64,000 bases of DNA from Rattus norvegicus (Eukaryota; Chordata; Mammalia; Rodentia; Muridae). Of the stretch, positions 46,984-58,780 are shown piece after piece. The notes under the pieces are model-generated. The model saw only the letters and a program-made list of their open reading frames with translations, searched no databases and had not been told where the DNA came from. The first letter of the stretch is position 1. Every line of letters starts with the position of its first letter. The stretch covers positions 46,431,335 to 46,495,334 of the forward strand of contig NC_086032.1 in assembly GCF_036323735.1 (NCBI RefSeq), written 5' to 3'. Made by a program: the position numbers and the translations under genes.

Positions 46984-49500
46984 TACGTGTTAGTGTCTGT
47001 TGTCTGTATTCTGTTTCTGTGTTAGGTATCCCAGAAGCAGCTAAGGTTAAGCTGCAGTTTGGGCCAGGTACTGAAGGTACCAGGCATCTGTGGAAATTGG
47101 TTATAGGACGCTTTGTCTTGATATTGTTTGTCTGGTTTGTTTTCTGTGGTATTGTCGAGTGTTTTTTTTTTTTTTTTTTTCTGTCTTAGACTGAGGACTG
47201 TGTTTAAAATCTTGGACTGAGAACTGTGTTTAAAATCATGAAACTGTTTGCTTTGTTCATCAAAGAGTTTTATTTGGTCCTCTTGGTGCTTAAGTTAAAA
47301 GTTAAAAATAATTTGCTTGAGAGAAATTGTTTTCTGCCAGCGAGTTTTGTCTTTCTCTCTTGCGCCTCCTCCCCAAGGAGAGAGGCCCCTCCCTTTACTC
47401 CCCTTGATCAGCCTAGCTGCTGTTAACAGTTGTGTGAACAGACATTAACAAAAACCTTGAGGAAGAAACTGCTTGTAAATAAAAAAGTTCCCCAGATTAG
47501 GCCGCTGGCTATTGAACAAGTATAGTGAGTAGAAAATTTAATTTTATGGACCCCGCTCTAGTGGAGGTGTGTTGGTTGATAGCCAACGTTAATTTTTAAA
47601 ACATAGTGTTTTATCTGTGCTTGTGTTCCCAACACACCGTAGGGGGGAGCGAAATTAGCTACAGAGCTGCTGCAGCGAGCATGGGGACTGCTCAAGTCTC
47701 ACCCAATTTTTCTGGCTCTTCAGGAGCTGTTTAAAAGGAAAAGGCTTAAGGTAAAAAGAAACACTATAGAGAGATTTCTTAGTGAATTACTACACCTTGG
47801 TTCTCGATCTCTGGGAATCTCATGGTGGACAGCTGAGATAAGCTGGAAAAGGATTTAAATTTTGCTTGGGAGCAAGGAATCTTAAAGGCGGAGTTTCAGC
47901 CGGTATGCCACTTAGTGCGTAGCTGCCTAAAAGATCAGAAATGCTGTCAAGAGGCTATAAAAAAGGGACAGGCTGTGTTAGAAATGCTACAGGAAGAATG
48001 ATCTAAAAAGGCTGAGAGTGAGGTGGGGGAGGACCCTAAGGAAAACAAGAACAAGAAAGGAATTTCTGCTTTTAGTGGACAGACCTTCAACTCTTGCTCA
48101 CAGAAAGAGAGTGCTCATTAAGAAAAGTTCTTTAGGGACCCTGCCTTATCTGCTGGCCCTATTCCAAGAGAGGAGTCAGTCTCCAGCATTAAATTACTTT
48201 TCTCACTGGTCATCATTAGCATGGAGAATGCCTTTGATCCTATCCCCTCAGCAGCCAGTTCCTGCCCCTGTGGTCGAAATGTCCCAAGTTGGGGGACAGA
48301 GAAGCCCCTAAAATACTTTAAAAAAATCTACAACAAACTGTAAAGAACTTTGTTTTGTTTTGCCAGTCAAAATTTAGAATTCAGGCTTTGGCTGTGGCCA
48401 AGGTCAGGATTAATGTTTTCTTTTCCATGGGCCCTTAGCCCACTGAGACAGTTTGGTGAAGGACTGCTACTGCAGTCCTGATATTCAGAGACATAGAGAG
48501 AGCTATAGTTTTTTTTTTATTAAAGGTTGGTACTATAGTATTAACAATCTCTTTATTAGATGTAAGAGACAAGAAGCCCCAGGTGAACTGGTTACAATTC
48601 TTTTGTCAGCTGCTTAGTATCTAACACTCAGGTTCTAACCGTCTCTCCATCCTTTTGTTATAGTTCTTACTAGAAGCATAGTGTTCTTCAGAGACTGGGT
48701 TTATTGAGAGACAGAGCCACTGAGCTGGCACTAAAGGAAGGTACTCCTTAAGGGAAAATCTAAGTCCAGAGAGACAGCCGGTAGCAGATAGGCTGCCCCT
48801 CTGCTCACTTTTCTGTTTCACAGACACAAGGCCTTTTTGTCCCAAGAAAGCCTGCTGGCTTAGCTGTGTGACTAAATGCTATTTGCCCTCTTCAGTGGAC
48901 CTCTATTCTCGAGATTCCCTTGTTTTCTCACCATCCCATTTAAGATGCTTGTTAGTAACTGTTACAGGTCTTCTTTACCACCGAGGAAAGATGGAATCTT
49001 ACTAGAGGCCAGAAAAAAATGTTCCAGACACGGATGGAAGGCCCACACTTCTGCCTGTTGATTTCAATAGGCCTAAAGGTAGGGAGTGCCAGGTCTGCCG
49101 CCAGGCTCCAGGGGTGGGTCTCTGAGGGGCTAGAAAATGCCCCACCAATCTGGCTGAGATAAGAAAAGGATATGAAGAAAAAGTTACAAAAATTTGAAGG
49201 GTTAAGTTAAGTTGCCGAGAGTTAGTATAAGTTACAGAGGAGATAAGGTTAAAAAAGAAAGAGATAAAAAGAACAAAAAGCTAGGGAAAAAAAGAGACAA
49301 AAAGAAGAGGAAGTTAGAGAGCTAAAGAGAGATAAAAGATGAGAGAGGAACATATACTGGCCACAATAGTTAATGAACCTAAGAAGATATTACCTGGCAA
49401 CAGAAGAGAATTCCTGGCTAAAGATCAGTGTGCCTAAGATGAAGAAAAAGGACACTGGGTCAGACACTGCCCAAGAAAGAACAAGAGGGGCCACTGGAGA
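46984..49500 (+). pseudogene. gag relic of ERV-A
   Basis: A plausible start ATG at 47,681 (MGTAQVSPNFSGSS) reaches a stop after 17 codons. Downstream, 47,730-48,010 holds matrix-like sequence with RLKVKRNTIERFL and KKGQAVLEMLQEE, which reminds me more of class II than of gamma-type gag, though this is uncertain. A proline-rich block (SPQQPVPAPVV) lies near 48,245. The nucleocapsid zinc knuckle at 49,429-49,470 has an in-frame TAA (49,435-49,437) and lacks its second Cys, but keeps KGHWVRHC. Confidence 0.75.
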
Positions 49501-49559
49501 GCTTCTTGGTCCTAGAGTGCTGGACAGGGGCCCAATGCTCTGTGCTCCTATGCCCCCCA

Positions 49560-51260
49560 GTGGGCCAATATCCAAAGACCTTGAGGGCAAGGAGCTACTG
49601 ACAACGAACAATACTTATGGACTGCCCGAAGAACAGTGGACCTTGGTGTGGGCCAGGTAACCCACCCACTAATTCATGGTCATCCCTGACTGCCCCTATC
49701 CCTTGCTCATGAGAAAATTGCTCTCCAGATTGGCTTGCGTGGGCTGAAATGGCTGGGTGAGGCCATGTGTATACATATCTATAGACTGTGTATGTGGAGC
49801 TTAAGACCTGTCTCAGTGCACCAGTAACTGATGCTGGGAGATAAATGGCTTAGCGCTGTTCTGCTTGGAACACATCACTCCTGCCAGCCGGGCACTAACA
49901 ATTATCACCCAATCCAGGACTTAAACTGTGATAGAGTGGCTGATAGAGTGTCCCAAAAGATGGGACCACTGGTCAGCTGCCATGGACTAGATTCTCCACC
50001 AGTTGGGGACAATCTGGTCACCTTGCTGCCCAATCCGGACCTGGAGCCACCACAGCACGAGTGTCAAACACTGACAGAAGCACATGGGTGGAGGAAAGAC
50101 CTCTGTGACTGGCTGAATGACCCCTGCTGAAAGCCAAGGACCTTGTCCACAGATGGGAACAGTTCTCTTCATGACTGAAGGTCAGGGATAAGTGGGTGCT
50201 GCCATGGTAGACAACACAAATGTCATCTAGAATGGCTGAACCCCAACCCCCCAGCACATCAGCGCCACAGATGTCTTTGCCATCTCTTGGATGCCCTGAT
50301 GAAGCTAACAACTGTGAGTACTATTCATTGCCCAAGATATCAGGAAGGAAGAGATTCTGTGACATGGGACAGTAACAAAACAGATAAAGTAGCTCGGGAA
50401 ATGGCTATACAGGAGCCTATCCTGGTTACAGGCCTACAAGAAACAGCCACTGAGAACTGAGATTAGACTAAGGGATGGCCTCACTTAAAATGTACAACAG
50501 AAGAAAAGGCCCAAGTTGTTTAAAAGATAAAAGGACAATGACACACTTGGGGAGAAATCTATACCCCCAGAGAACAAACAAAATACTCACTTTGCCAAAT
50601 TAAAAAAAAAATGGACTCATTTAGGACATAAGAAGTTTGTCCAAATAGTTAAAATATATATAATAGACTAAGATTTTAGCCAAGAGAGACAGTAAAAAAA
50701 TATAAGATATGTCAATAAGTGAATGCTTAACAAACAAACAGGACTAAGAGACCTAGAGAGTTTACTGAAAAGTCGAAGTGAACTTCACTGAGATAAAACC
50801 AGAAAAATATAATCACCAGTATCTCCTAGTGCTTGTACATACTTTTTCAGGAATAGATAGAAGCTTTCCTCACCAAACGAGAGACGGCCTCTGCAATCAT
50901 CAACAAGATACTGGAAGAAATCTTCCCCAGGTCTGGAATGCCCAAGGTAATCTGGTCAGACAACGGCCCTACTTTCCTTGCCAAGGTAAGCCATGGTGTG
51001 GCCAAATATTTAGAAGTCGATTAAAAATTACATTGTATTTACAGACCTCAAAGTTCAGGACAGGTAGAGTAAATAAATAGAACTCTAAAAGAGACCCTGA
51101 CCATATTGACCATGGAGACTGGCACAGACTGGGTGGCACTCCTTCCTTCTTGCTCTCTTCAGAGCAAGAAATACCCCTTCCAGATTCAGTCTTACCCCCT
51201 TTGAGATCTTATATGGGGCCTCAGCCCCCCCTGACTGTATTAGATGATGTTACTGAACCA
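49560..51260 (+). pseudogene. pol relic of ERV-A, RT core deleted
   Basis: In order: protease C-terminal traces (near 49,620-49,720), the RT entry block PGTNNYHPIQDL (49,878-49,925), then a direct jump at about 49,925-49,950 to RNase H-side sequence (NLVTLLPNPDLEPPQHEC and EAHGWRKDLCDW, 50,010-50,110), more RNase H to about 50,450, and integrase (50,778-51,110) with NFTEIKPEKYNHQYLLV, a frame-shifted SDNGP and an SSGQV-type end. Compared with murine leukaemia virus-type pol, roughly 1 kb containing the RT catalytic core is gone. ERV-B has the same join. Confidence 0.85.
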
Positions 51261-51399
51261 ACATGTCATAGTGCCATAGTAATAAAGATTTGTGTGCCAG
51301 GCTAAAAGACCTACAGGTGATACAGAAAGAAATCTGCTCACAGCTGACAGCAGCCTATGCCCCGGAGACCCCTGAGACATCCCATTAGTCGGAGAGGAC

Positions 51400-52240
51400 A
51401 GCTACACTGAGCCCAGACACTCAAGCATCGCTGGAAAGGACTGTACCTGGTGCTACTGACCACCCTGACAGCTGTCAATTCTCAGCCCTCACCAGCCACA
51501 TTCTAGCTGTTGGGGCTGAGAGCTAAGACCTAGAGGGACACTCATATCTTCAAAAAGCTCCCTAGACTTACACATCAGATAAGTAGATACATCAAAAACT
51601 GACTGGGAAGTTGCTATGATGCTCACTTGAGGAGTGTGCTTTAGAAACAAGAATTTCATGTTTGCCCTCATTCCATCGGGATAGGTGTGGAAATAGGCTT
51701 GATTTCTATTACAAATGATGTAACATTTCATATGTTAGTACTCCTAACACTTCCTGGGACTGTGCCTCAGGGATCACAACCTGTATAAGTTTATAAGTTC
51801 TGAAAGACAGTCATGACCTTGGTGTATAGGTTCAGATAGTGTCCAGATTGAAATCCTGATGCTAAAGACTTAGTAAGACACAAAAAAAGGAGTTGAGAAT
51901 TACTTAGGGCTAAGGCTATCTAGGTGCTGCAAGGGCAGCAAAAGGACATCTGCTGTTACAATACAAGGCTTATAGAGAATTCAAAACTGCCATTGACTCA
52001 GATATAAAGAGAGGGAAAGAATTTTTAGCTGACCTCCAAGAATACCTAACCTCCCTCTCAGAGGTAGTCCTTCAAAATAAAAAAAATATTAGACCTCATA
52101 TTCCTTAAAGGAGTCTGTGTGCCACACTGAAAGAAAAATGTTGCTTCTATACAGACCATTCAGGAGTAATTAAAGACTCCATAAATAAACATATAAAAAG
52201 GTTAGACAAAAGACAGACAGAAAAACACGTCTGAGATGGT
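51400..52240 (+). pseudogene. env relic of ERV-A
   Basis: 51,400-51,790 corresponds to the ERV-B relic. At 51,940-52,235 transmembrane-subunit traces are visible (EYLTSLSEVVLQNKK, CATLKEKCCFYTDHSG) with a TAA between them. The fusion peptide, membrane anchor and tail are missing or unrecognisable. No complete envelope frame exists. Confidence 0.75.
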
Positions 52241-52329
52241 TCTGAGACAACAGTACCAGTCAGTTAGGACAACTGGTGAGACCAAATACAAGACTTGATA
52301 TCAAAATTCTAAGATTAGAATTATTTAGT

Positions 52330-52344
52330 AGAAGAAGACGGGAA
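52330..52344 (+). other. Polypurine tract of ERV-A (degenerate)
   Basis: agaagaagacgggaa directly before the 3' LTR. It is one pyrimidine away from a pure purine run and in the exact place required for plus-strand priming. Confidence 0.8.
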
Positions 52345-52929
52345 TGAAAGGACAATTATACGAATTCTAGGTTTAGAGATACGAAATTAAAAGAATAAAC
52401 CCCAAAAGGCCACAGACCCAGGGCTAAGCCCTGCAGCCAGGACTAGCAGGCCATAAAGATAAAGGAGCACAGGAAACACTGTCCAGGCAGGACTGGCAAG
52501 CCATAAAGAAAAGGAATGCAGGAACCAGCCTGAGTTAATGGGACTGATTCATGGGACGTCTGGCAGGATGACATCTCCCTCCAGCTCACTCAGGGCCATA
52601 TTTCAACTAGGTGTCCTCCAGACCCTGATAAGCCCCTGACTTCTAGCACGTACTCTTTCTGCTTTGTTCTCACTGCTATGTTTGAATGAGCCAATTGTAT
52701 GTAACCACGCCAAAACCCCCTAGCCTTCTCTATATAACCCCCTGACTTTTGAGTTTCGTGGTCGATACCTCTGTCTCCTGCACAGGATACGTTTCGGCCC
52801 AGAGATCTCTGTAATAGGTCTCCGTAATAAACCTCGCCCTTGCTTACTACATCCAAAATGGCCTCTCTGTGTCTGGGGTCCACGATTTCCCAAGACTTGA
52901 GTAAGGGTCTCTCTGCGTGGGATCTTTCA
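52345..52929 (+). repeat. 3' LTR of ERV-A
   Basis: 585 bases, same ends as the 5' LTR, TATA at 52,731-52,737 and AATAAA at 52,826-52,831. I count 12 substitutions and no indel against 46,000-46,584; several are at CpG sites. Confidence 0.95.
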
Positions 52930-52933
52930 CATG

Positions 52934-54016
52934 CACCACTATGATTATAGCAGCCTTATTTATTACAATCAAAAGCTGGAAAAAATCCAGATGTCCCTCA
53001 GCAGAGGAATGCATACAGAAAATGTTTTACATTTACACAATGGATTACTACCCAGGTATGGAAAACAGTGCCTTTCTGAAATCCTTAGGAAAATGGATAG
53101 AACTAGAAAATATCCTGAGTAAGGTAACCCAATCACAAAAGAACACACATGGTATGCACTCTCTGATAAATGGAAATTAGCCCCAGAGCTCAGATTATCC
53201 AAGATAAAATACACAGACCACATGAAACTCAAGATGTTGGAAGACCAAAGAGTAGATGTTTCAGTCCTTCTTAGAAAGAGAGGGGTTGGGGATTTAGCTC
53301 AGTGGTAGAGCGCTTGCCTAGGAAGCGCAAGGCCCTGGGTTCGGTCCCCAGCTCTGAAAAAAAGAACCAAAAAAAAAAAAAAAGAAAGAGAACAATATAT
53401 TCCCAGGAAGAAATACAGTGATAAAGTTTGGAACAGAGCCTGAGGGAAAGGTAATATAGAGAAGACACCACACAGGGATCCCTCATTATACTGTCATCAA
53501 ACCCAGACAATTATTTTGATTCAAAGAAATTCATGCTGATCAGAGACTGATATAGCTGTCTCCTCTCAAGAGAATCTGCCAGAGCCTGAGAAGTACAGAG
53601 TCTGTTGGTGTCAACCAACCATTGTACTGAAAACCCCCCAATGGAGGAGTTCATAGAAGGACTGAAGGAGCTGAAGTGGTTTTCAACCCATAAGAAGAAC
53701 AGTATCAACCAACCAGACCCCCAAGTGCTCTCAGAGACTAAGCCACAAACCAAAGAGTACACATGGAGGGACCCATGACTCCAGTCATATATGTAGCAGA
53801 GGATGACCTAATCAGGCAACAATAAGAGGGGATGCTTTGGCCCTGTGAAGGCTCAAAGCTCCAGTGTAGCCAAATGCTAGGGCAGGGAAATGGAAGGGAC
53901 ACTCTCATAAAGGCAGGGTGAGAGGAGAAAGGATAGGGGTATTTCAGAGGGGAAATTGGAAAAAGGGATATCATTTGAAATATAATTAAAGAAAATATCC
54001 TATAAAAAATGGTTTC
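52934..54016 (+). mobile_element. L1 ORF2 end and 3' UTR (right arm copy), second segment
   Basis: Continues the L1 cut by ERV-A. ORF2 C-terminus at 52,934-53,130, then 3' UTR to the A-rich tail at about 54,000. It is the reverse complement of 5,516-6,490 and is interrupted by an ID SINE at 53,282-53,382. Confidence 0.88.
53282..53382 (+). mobile_element. ID SINE (BC1-derived), full length
   Basis: ggggttggggatttagctca opens the element. The internal RNA polymerase III boxes are intact: A box tagctcagtgg and B box ggttcggtcc. An A-rich tail follows. The 9-base target duplication agaaagaga is present at 53,273-53,281 and 53,383-53,391. The left arm has the empty site near 6,150. ID elements are most abundant in rat. 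It could be transcribed, but nothing here proves it. Confidence 0.95.
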
Positions 54017-55212
54017 CAAGCTTGCTTTCTTATTCTAGACCAATTAGCCAATGACACACAAATTTGAATATAGCATCAATTGCATTTTATACAGGGCTCA
54101 AAATTACTTGTATAAGTTATATTTATACTATTAGGAATTATGAAATCACCAATTTGTGTGCAGAACTTTACTATATGAGAGTAAATCTATATCTTGATCT
54201 GCAGAATACCAGCCCAATACTCTGGAATTAATAGCCAGGAATCATTGGGATATATAATAGTAAGAGAAGAAAGTCATCTCAACAAAAAGAGTGAATCTTG
54301 GGATGAAGTAGCTTGGTAACTCACCTCAGAGCTCACCATTAGTAGGCCGTGAAGCATGGTGGTTCATTACAGAAATGTCTTTATCCTTTCCTAGATGGAT
54401 TCTAATATTTTTCCCTTTTCTTTTCCCTATTTTCTTTTCCTTCCTTTCCCAGTCCAATTCTCTACTCCATACTGAGTCTTGTTCTTCTCTTTTTCATTTC
54501 TTTTACTTTTCAATATAGAATATATCTAGGCAGTTTTAGAGTGGCCTTAAACTCCCAGTCCTTCTTTGTCACTTTCCACAGGTGTAATGGGCCATACTTA
54601 GCCCAGGAAATCTCTGCTATAATTTTCATACAACAAAAATTGTGTTGCACAAAGTACACAGAGTAACACCAGAGAGGAAGGAGAATAGAAATAATATTTC
54701 ATATCTCACGCATGAAATTTAAAACATTCATTAATATATCTGAATGTGTTTGCTTGTGATCATGTGTCTTTCATGGGTATTGGCTTTTGATTGTGCTTAT
54801 GTTTGAGTATGTTTCCACGTCTATTTTGGTGTGAAGTTTGGTTAGTGTGTGATGACACCTGCGTTGTCACGATACTGATAATCAGGTGCAGGCCTCTGAG
54901 ATTTAAGAAGAAACACCTAGACTCATGTTTCAAGAAAATGAATGGCAAAGCTTTTACTGGGTTCACAGAATATATACCCCAACCACTTCTCAGCAGGGAA
55001 ACAGAAACTGAAAGTAGGGCTGAGATCAAAAGGTCTAGAAGTCAGGTGTTGTGGACACCCTACAGGCAAACAGGAAGGCCAGGATTTTCCTTCAAGAGTT
55101 CAAAGACTTTCACTTGCATCAGGGAGGCTCAGCAGTGGACAAACACTGACAGTACAGGAGGATCCTAAAAGACTGGCAGGGTCCAGAAAGGTCCAATAAG
55201 TCTCTCTCTCTG

Positions 55213-55254
<42 letters not shown>

Positions 55255-55278
55255 CGTGTGTGTGTTGGTGAGTGTGTT

Positions 55279-55309
<31 letters not shown>

Positions 55310-55325
55310 TTGTTTGTGTGTGTGT
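55213..55325 (+). repeat. GT-rich microsatellite with a CGCG core
   Basis: GT units with a short gcgcgcgcgc core and several TTTG interruptions, the counterpart of the CA/GAGACA tract at 4,147-4,300. Confidence 0.92.
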
Positions 55326-55870
55326 AAGGGGCATTGTTTTAATTAGTTTTGAATATCAACCCAACAGCCCATAACTCTAAAGGTCTAATGTTCTAGGTCA
55401 TATCAAGTCACAGTTTTAAAATAGAGTTTTGTTTTGTGGTGATGTGTTGTACCATTCAGCATGATTTGTCGTTTTGTTTTTATTTTTAAATTTTTTAAAT
55501 GTTATGTGGGTGGCTAAGTATTTCCATTCATGACAGAATGTGGCTAATTATTATCATGCATATTGGAGAGAAATGATATGTTTTTTTCCTGACAACAAGA
55601 AAATTTTCTCCTAGGCACTCTTAAGTATTTTTAATCTTGTTTCATAATGAGTTGTTGGTATAAACCAAACCAAAATGGCACAAATTAAGGGAGGCATATA
55701 CTAAATATTTGCAGTTAGATAAGTTAGAACTTTGTTGCAGTGAAACTGAGTACTGAGATAGACAATGTCCTTTCTCCCATACACATGTAATCACAGAACT
55801 TATGCATAATATGTGCCCAGTCCTCTGATTGGAAAGGTTACATATTTAATGTATACAAAAGATTCTTTTG

Positions 55871-56026
55871 AAATGGCATGTGTATTTCCTGATAGATGAG
55901 AACATCTGGGATAAATGGGATGGGAGCCGTGATTATCATGGTGGCACAAATTTCAAGTGTATCATTTCACTGAGCAAGGCCTATGAGGAACATATTGTCT
56001 GTTCCACTACTGTATTTTTGGAGTAG
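55871..56026 (+). pseudogene. Short exon-like open frame, right copy
   Basis: Mirrored copy of the frame at 3,552-3,716. It encodes KWHVYFLIDENIWDKWDGS, then DYHGGTNFKCIISLSKAYEE, and reads 12 codons further than the left copy to a TAG. A 2-base insertion upstream puts the preceding part out of frame. Family not recognised. Confidence 0.25.
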
Positions 56027-56867
56027 CAGCTTGCAAGGAAGCATAATTCACATAGGCATTCTCTGCACTCATGAACATCCTAGTCTAGGACAGGATGCCA
56101 AAATTACATTTTCTACAGTTAAATGGAAGCATCCTGTTCTCTAATCTAATTTTAATGGAAAAATTCAGAGAAAAATTATCATTTTATTTCAAAATTGTTT
56201 TTGACCAAAATGCAATAAATCTAAGCCCCCAGACATAGTCATGTCTCATGTAGCTCTCCTCTGGTGACTGGAGGAAACTTGTGGGGTCCTCATTCTCAGA
56301 CATCGACCTGGAGTCCAAGATCAATTTGTTCTTTCCTAGGTATTGAAGAATAGGATTTTTGTGTATTCTTTTTTAAAGAACATAACAAAACTAAATTTTG
56401 CTATAATATGATCTGAAGTTCTTTTGAGACATTACAATATGTTTCTATAATTAACAGTAGACATTTTTCTTAAAATTGTTTATACTTTATAAACTCTTAT
56501 GTAGAAAATATAACATATGTATTTTGTTACATTTTCTTATAACATTTGAGTGTACAATTCTATTTCTAAAAATGTAAATTTCTGTAAAATTTTAAAAATG
56601 GATTTATACACTGTTATACACGTATTTCTGTTAACATTATTTTCTTAACAGTTTTCTACATATATTTTCCAAGTCTTAATGCATAAATTCATTGTGCAGG
56701 TCATGAGGACTTTAGCTAAAGCTGCAGAACTTAGAGCATTAACAGCCTAGAATTGGCAAGGCTCATCACTGCACAGGTGAGGGATTCACAGTGTACTAGA
56801 CATAGTCACTTAACATCTGCTGGGCACCAAGACATGGTGCATGTTTAGCACAATGTCTATTCTAATT

Positions 56868-57056
56868 CTCTCTCTCTCTCCCTCTCTCTCTCCCTCTCCC
56901 TCTCTTGCTCTCTTCATCTCAACCTCTCTCCCTCTCTCCCCCTCTCCTTTACCCTCTCCCTCTCTCCCTTTCTCCTGCTCTCTCCTCCTCTTTCCCAATC
57001 TCTCCATCTCCCACTTTCCCACTTCCTCTCCCCCTCCCTCCTTCTATTCTGCCCGC
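56868..57056 (+). repeat. CT-rich simple repeat, outer edge of right arm
   Basis: About 190 bases of ctctcc and cctctc units. It corresponds to the purine tract at 2,532-2,671. On the outer side it joins a B2 SINE, whereas the left tract joins unrelated sequence, so the duplication breakpoint lies in or next to this tract. Confidence 0.9.
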
Positions 57057-57193
57057 ATGTAGGTCCAAAGAGTGTACCAGATCTCATTATATCTGATTTT
57101 GGGTAAACATGACGTGGTTGCTGGGAATTGAACTCAGGACTTCTGGAAGAGAAGACAGTGGTCCTAACCATTCAGCCATCTATCAAGCCCATT
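57046..57193 (-). mobile_element. B2 SINE, antisense
   Basis: Minus-strand reading gives a tRNA-derived head (gatagatggctgaatggtta, tcttctcttccagaagtcct, gagttcaattcccagcaacc) and a B2-like body ending gaatagaaggagg, which merges into the purine tract. It is absent from the left side of the duplication. Confidence 0.82.
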
Positions 57194-58252
57194 ATTCTGA
57201 TTAATAATTATTAAATAATCAGTCCTTTCATTTTACATGTATAACTTATTCACGTATTTGGGGTGGTGGCAGTTAATGTAGTCAAAGTGGGGATATACTA
57301 TACACTTACATAGTTATCTAGGGAGGCCAAACAAAATTGTCAGTAGTCCTGCTTTATCAGTCTACTTTATTCTCTTCAGTGATGATCAGGAGCCAGGTTG
57401 TTAGACAAGTTCCAACACTATTTTTCCTGTTCATCAAAAAGTGCTGGATATACAGGTATTCACTGAATTACTTAACCTTTTAAAAGGTCCTATGGATTTA
57501 AACTCAGATCCCCCATGTTATATTCCTTATGAAAAGAGAAAATAAAAACATACATTACAGAAAAGTGTATAAAATGAATGAAATGAGCAAATTGCTGGTT
57601 ACAGCAATGGTTTTCTCACAGTACATGTATTCCAATAGGGATATACCTCTATGCAGAAAAATTATTCTTATTTTTTAATTAAATTATTTTTGCAAGTATT
57701 TTGAAACCTCATATTCTTATTATTTCTTATTTATTCAACTGCAGGTATTCTGTAGTACCCTATTTAATTGTTAGTTACTTACATAGAATTGAACAACAAC
57801 AGTCTGCATATTATCAGCATCGAAATTCTTAGACATTAATTTTTCTAAATAATTTCCTTCATATGATGATAAACACACATGACAAGACCATGTGACCTTT
57901 CATTCAATGTCTTTCAGGATTCTCTCTAAACCACCCAGTATAGCTCATTTTTCTTTGATTGCTATTTCTTTTTGAGTTTTCTTCATTTATGAACCTGTTC
58001 ACATCTGGTTTGTCAGTAATTCCATGAATAAGTTAATTTTGTAGTGCTAAAATTTATTTATCCAGTTCCCTGATGTATGGGAGTATAAACAATGATTTAG
58101 TCATTTATTTTATAAAATTTAATTTTTTTTATAATTTACATATATTTATTAATTGATTATCCATGGAGTCCTGTGAACAACTTATGAGATGCACTCTCTA
58201 TTTCTACAATTTGAGCCATGAAAATAACACTCAGATTTTCAGACGTGGTTTC
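57194..58252. other. AT-rich unique stretch
   Basis: No repeat family or gene recognised. The sequence has no counterpart at the left end and therefore lies outside the inverted duplication. Confidence 0.5.
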
Positions 58253-58258
58253 AAACAT

Positions 58259-58774
58259 TGTCGGCGCCAGCACCGACAAGGTACCGAGAATTGGGCGAAA
58301 GCCTGCAGGATGAAAGAAATGCACACACACAGGTTATTCCTGTCAAGCCAGGAGAGGAAGAGCCTCTGGTTTCTTTATTGACCAAACTATATATCCCAAG
58401 TACAGCACTTAACAGGTATCAGTCAAGCACAGTGGGGAACCCTGGCTGAGACTTTGGTTAACAAAGGACCGACTATGTGGCCTGAATATATTAGGGAAAT
58501 AACCTGGAAGGCCAGCCTAATTCTGACTCAGGTGAGAAGTACCTGGCCAGACTGCTCCCAGTTGGGGACAAAAAGCTTCCACATGCAAGGGCAGGGCTCA
58601 GCAGGGGTCAAACCTTGCTGGAGAACCAGAAGGGTCTTGTTCTGGCTGAAAACATTCCATGAATGCAAACTTCTTGTGCGGTAAATTACAGGGAGAGGCT
58701 TTTGATCCTACAGTCTAAGACTAAGGCCAAACAGTGATAAAGCAACCAGGCCCAAATCCAATACGGCTCCCACA
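58259..58774 (-). mobile_element. Solo LTR, class II (ERVK-like), perfect target duplication
   Basis: A 516-base LTR in the minus orientation (plus-strand ends TGTCGGCGCCAGC and CGGCTCCCACA). A perfect 6-base duplication aaacat lies at 58,253-58,258 and 58,775-58,780. It has an antisense polyadenylation signal (tctttattgacc near 58,374) and a TATA-like tatatat near 58,389. No internal retroviral sequence. Same family as 35,864-36,370 and the fragment at 40,824-41,121. Confidence 0.93.
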
Positions 58775-58780
58775 AAACAT

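Larger units (their letters stand above)
46000..52929 (+). mobile_element. ERV-A: defective gamma-type (class I) provirus, sense
   Basis: A 6,930-base provirus with two LTRs of 585 bases each and the 4-base duplication catg on both sides (45,996-45,999; 52,930-52,933). The host L1 in the left arm shows the unoccupied site. The LTRs differ at 12 positions (about 2%). The interior has a Pro-type primer-binding site, a six-unit leader minisatellite, gag, pol and env relics full of stops, and a degenerate polypurine tract. RT is mostly deleted. It cannot express a functional protein, though both LTRs keep TATA and polyadenylation signals. Confidence 0.95.
54017..56868. repeat. Outer non-repeat block of the right arm
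   Basis: Reverse complement of 2,672-5,515 with several percent differences. No intact gene. It contains the GT-rich microsatellite at 55,213-55,325 and the mirrored exon-like frame at 55,871-56,026. It lacks the 36-base segment found in the left copy near 4,516-4,551. Confidence 0.8.

Noticed and set aside
46000..52929. Intact, potentially infectious provirus
   Set aside because: RT core deleted, stops in gag, pol and env, and degenerate polypurine tract.
53282..53355. tRNA gene
   Set aside because: The A and B boxes belong to an ID SINE with A tail and target duplication; no tRNA cloverleaf 3' half is maintained.
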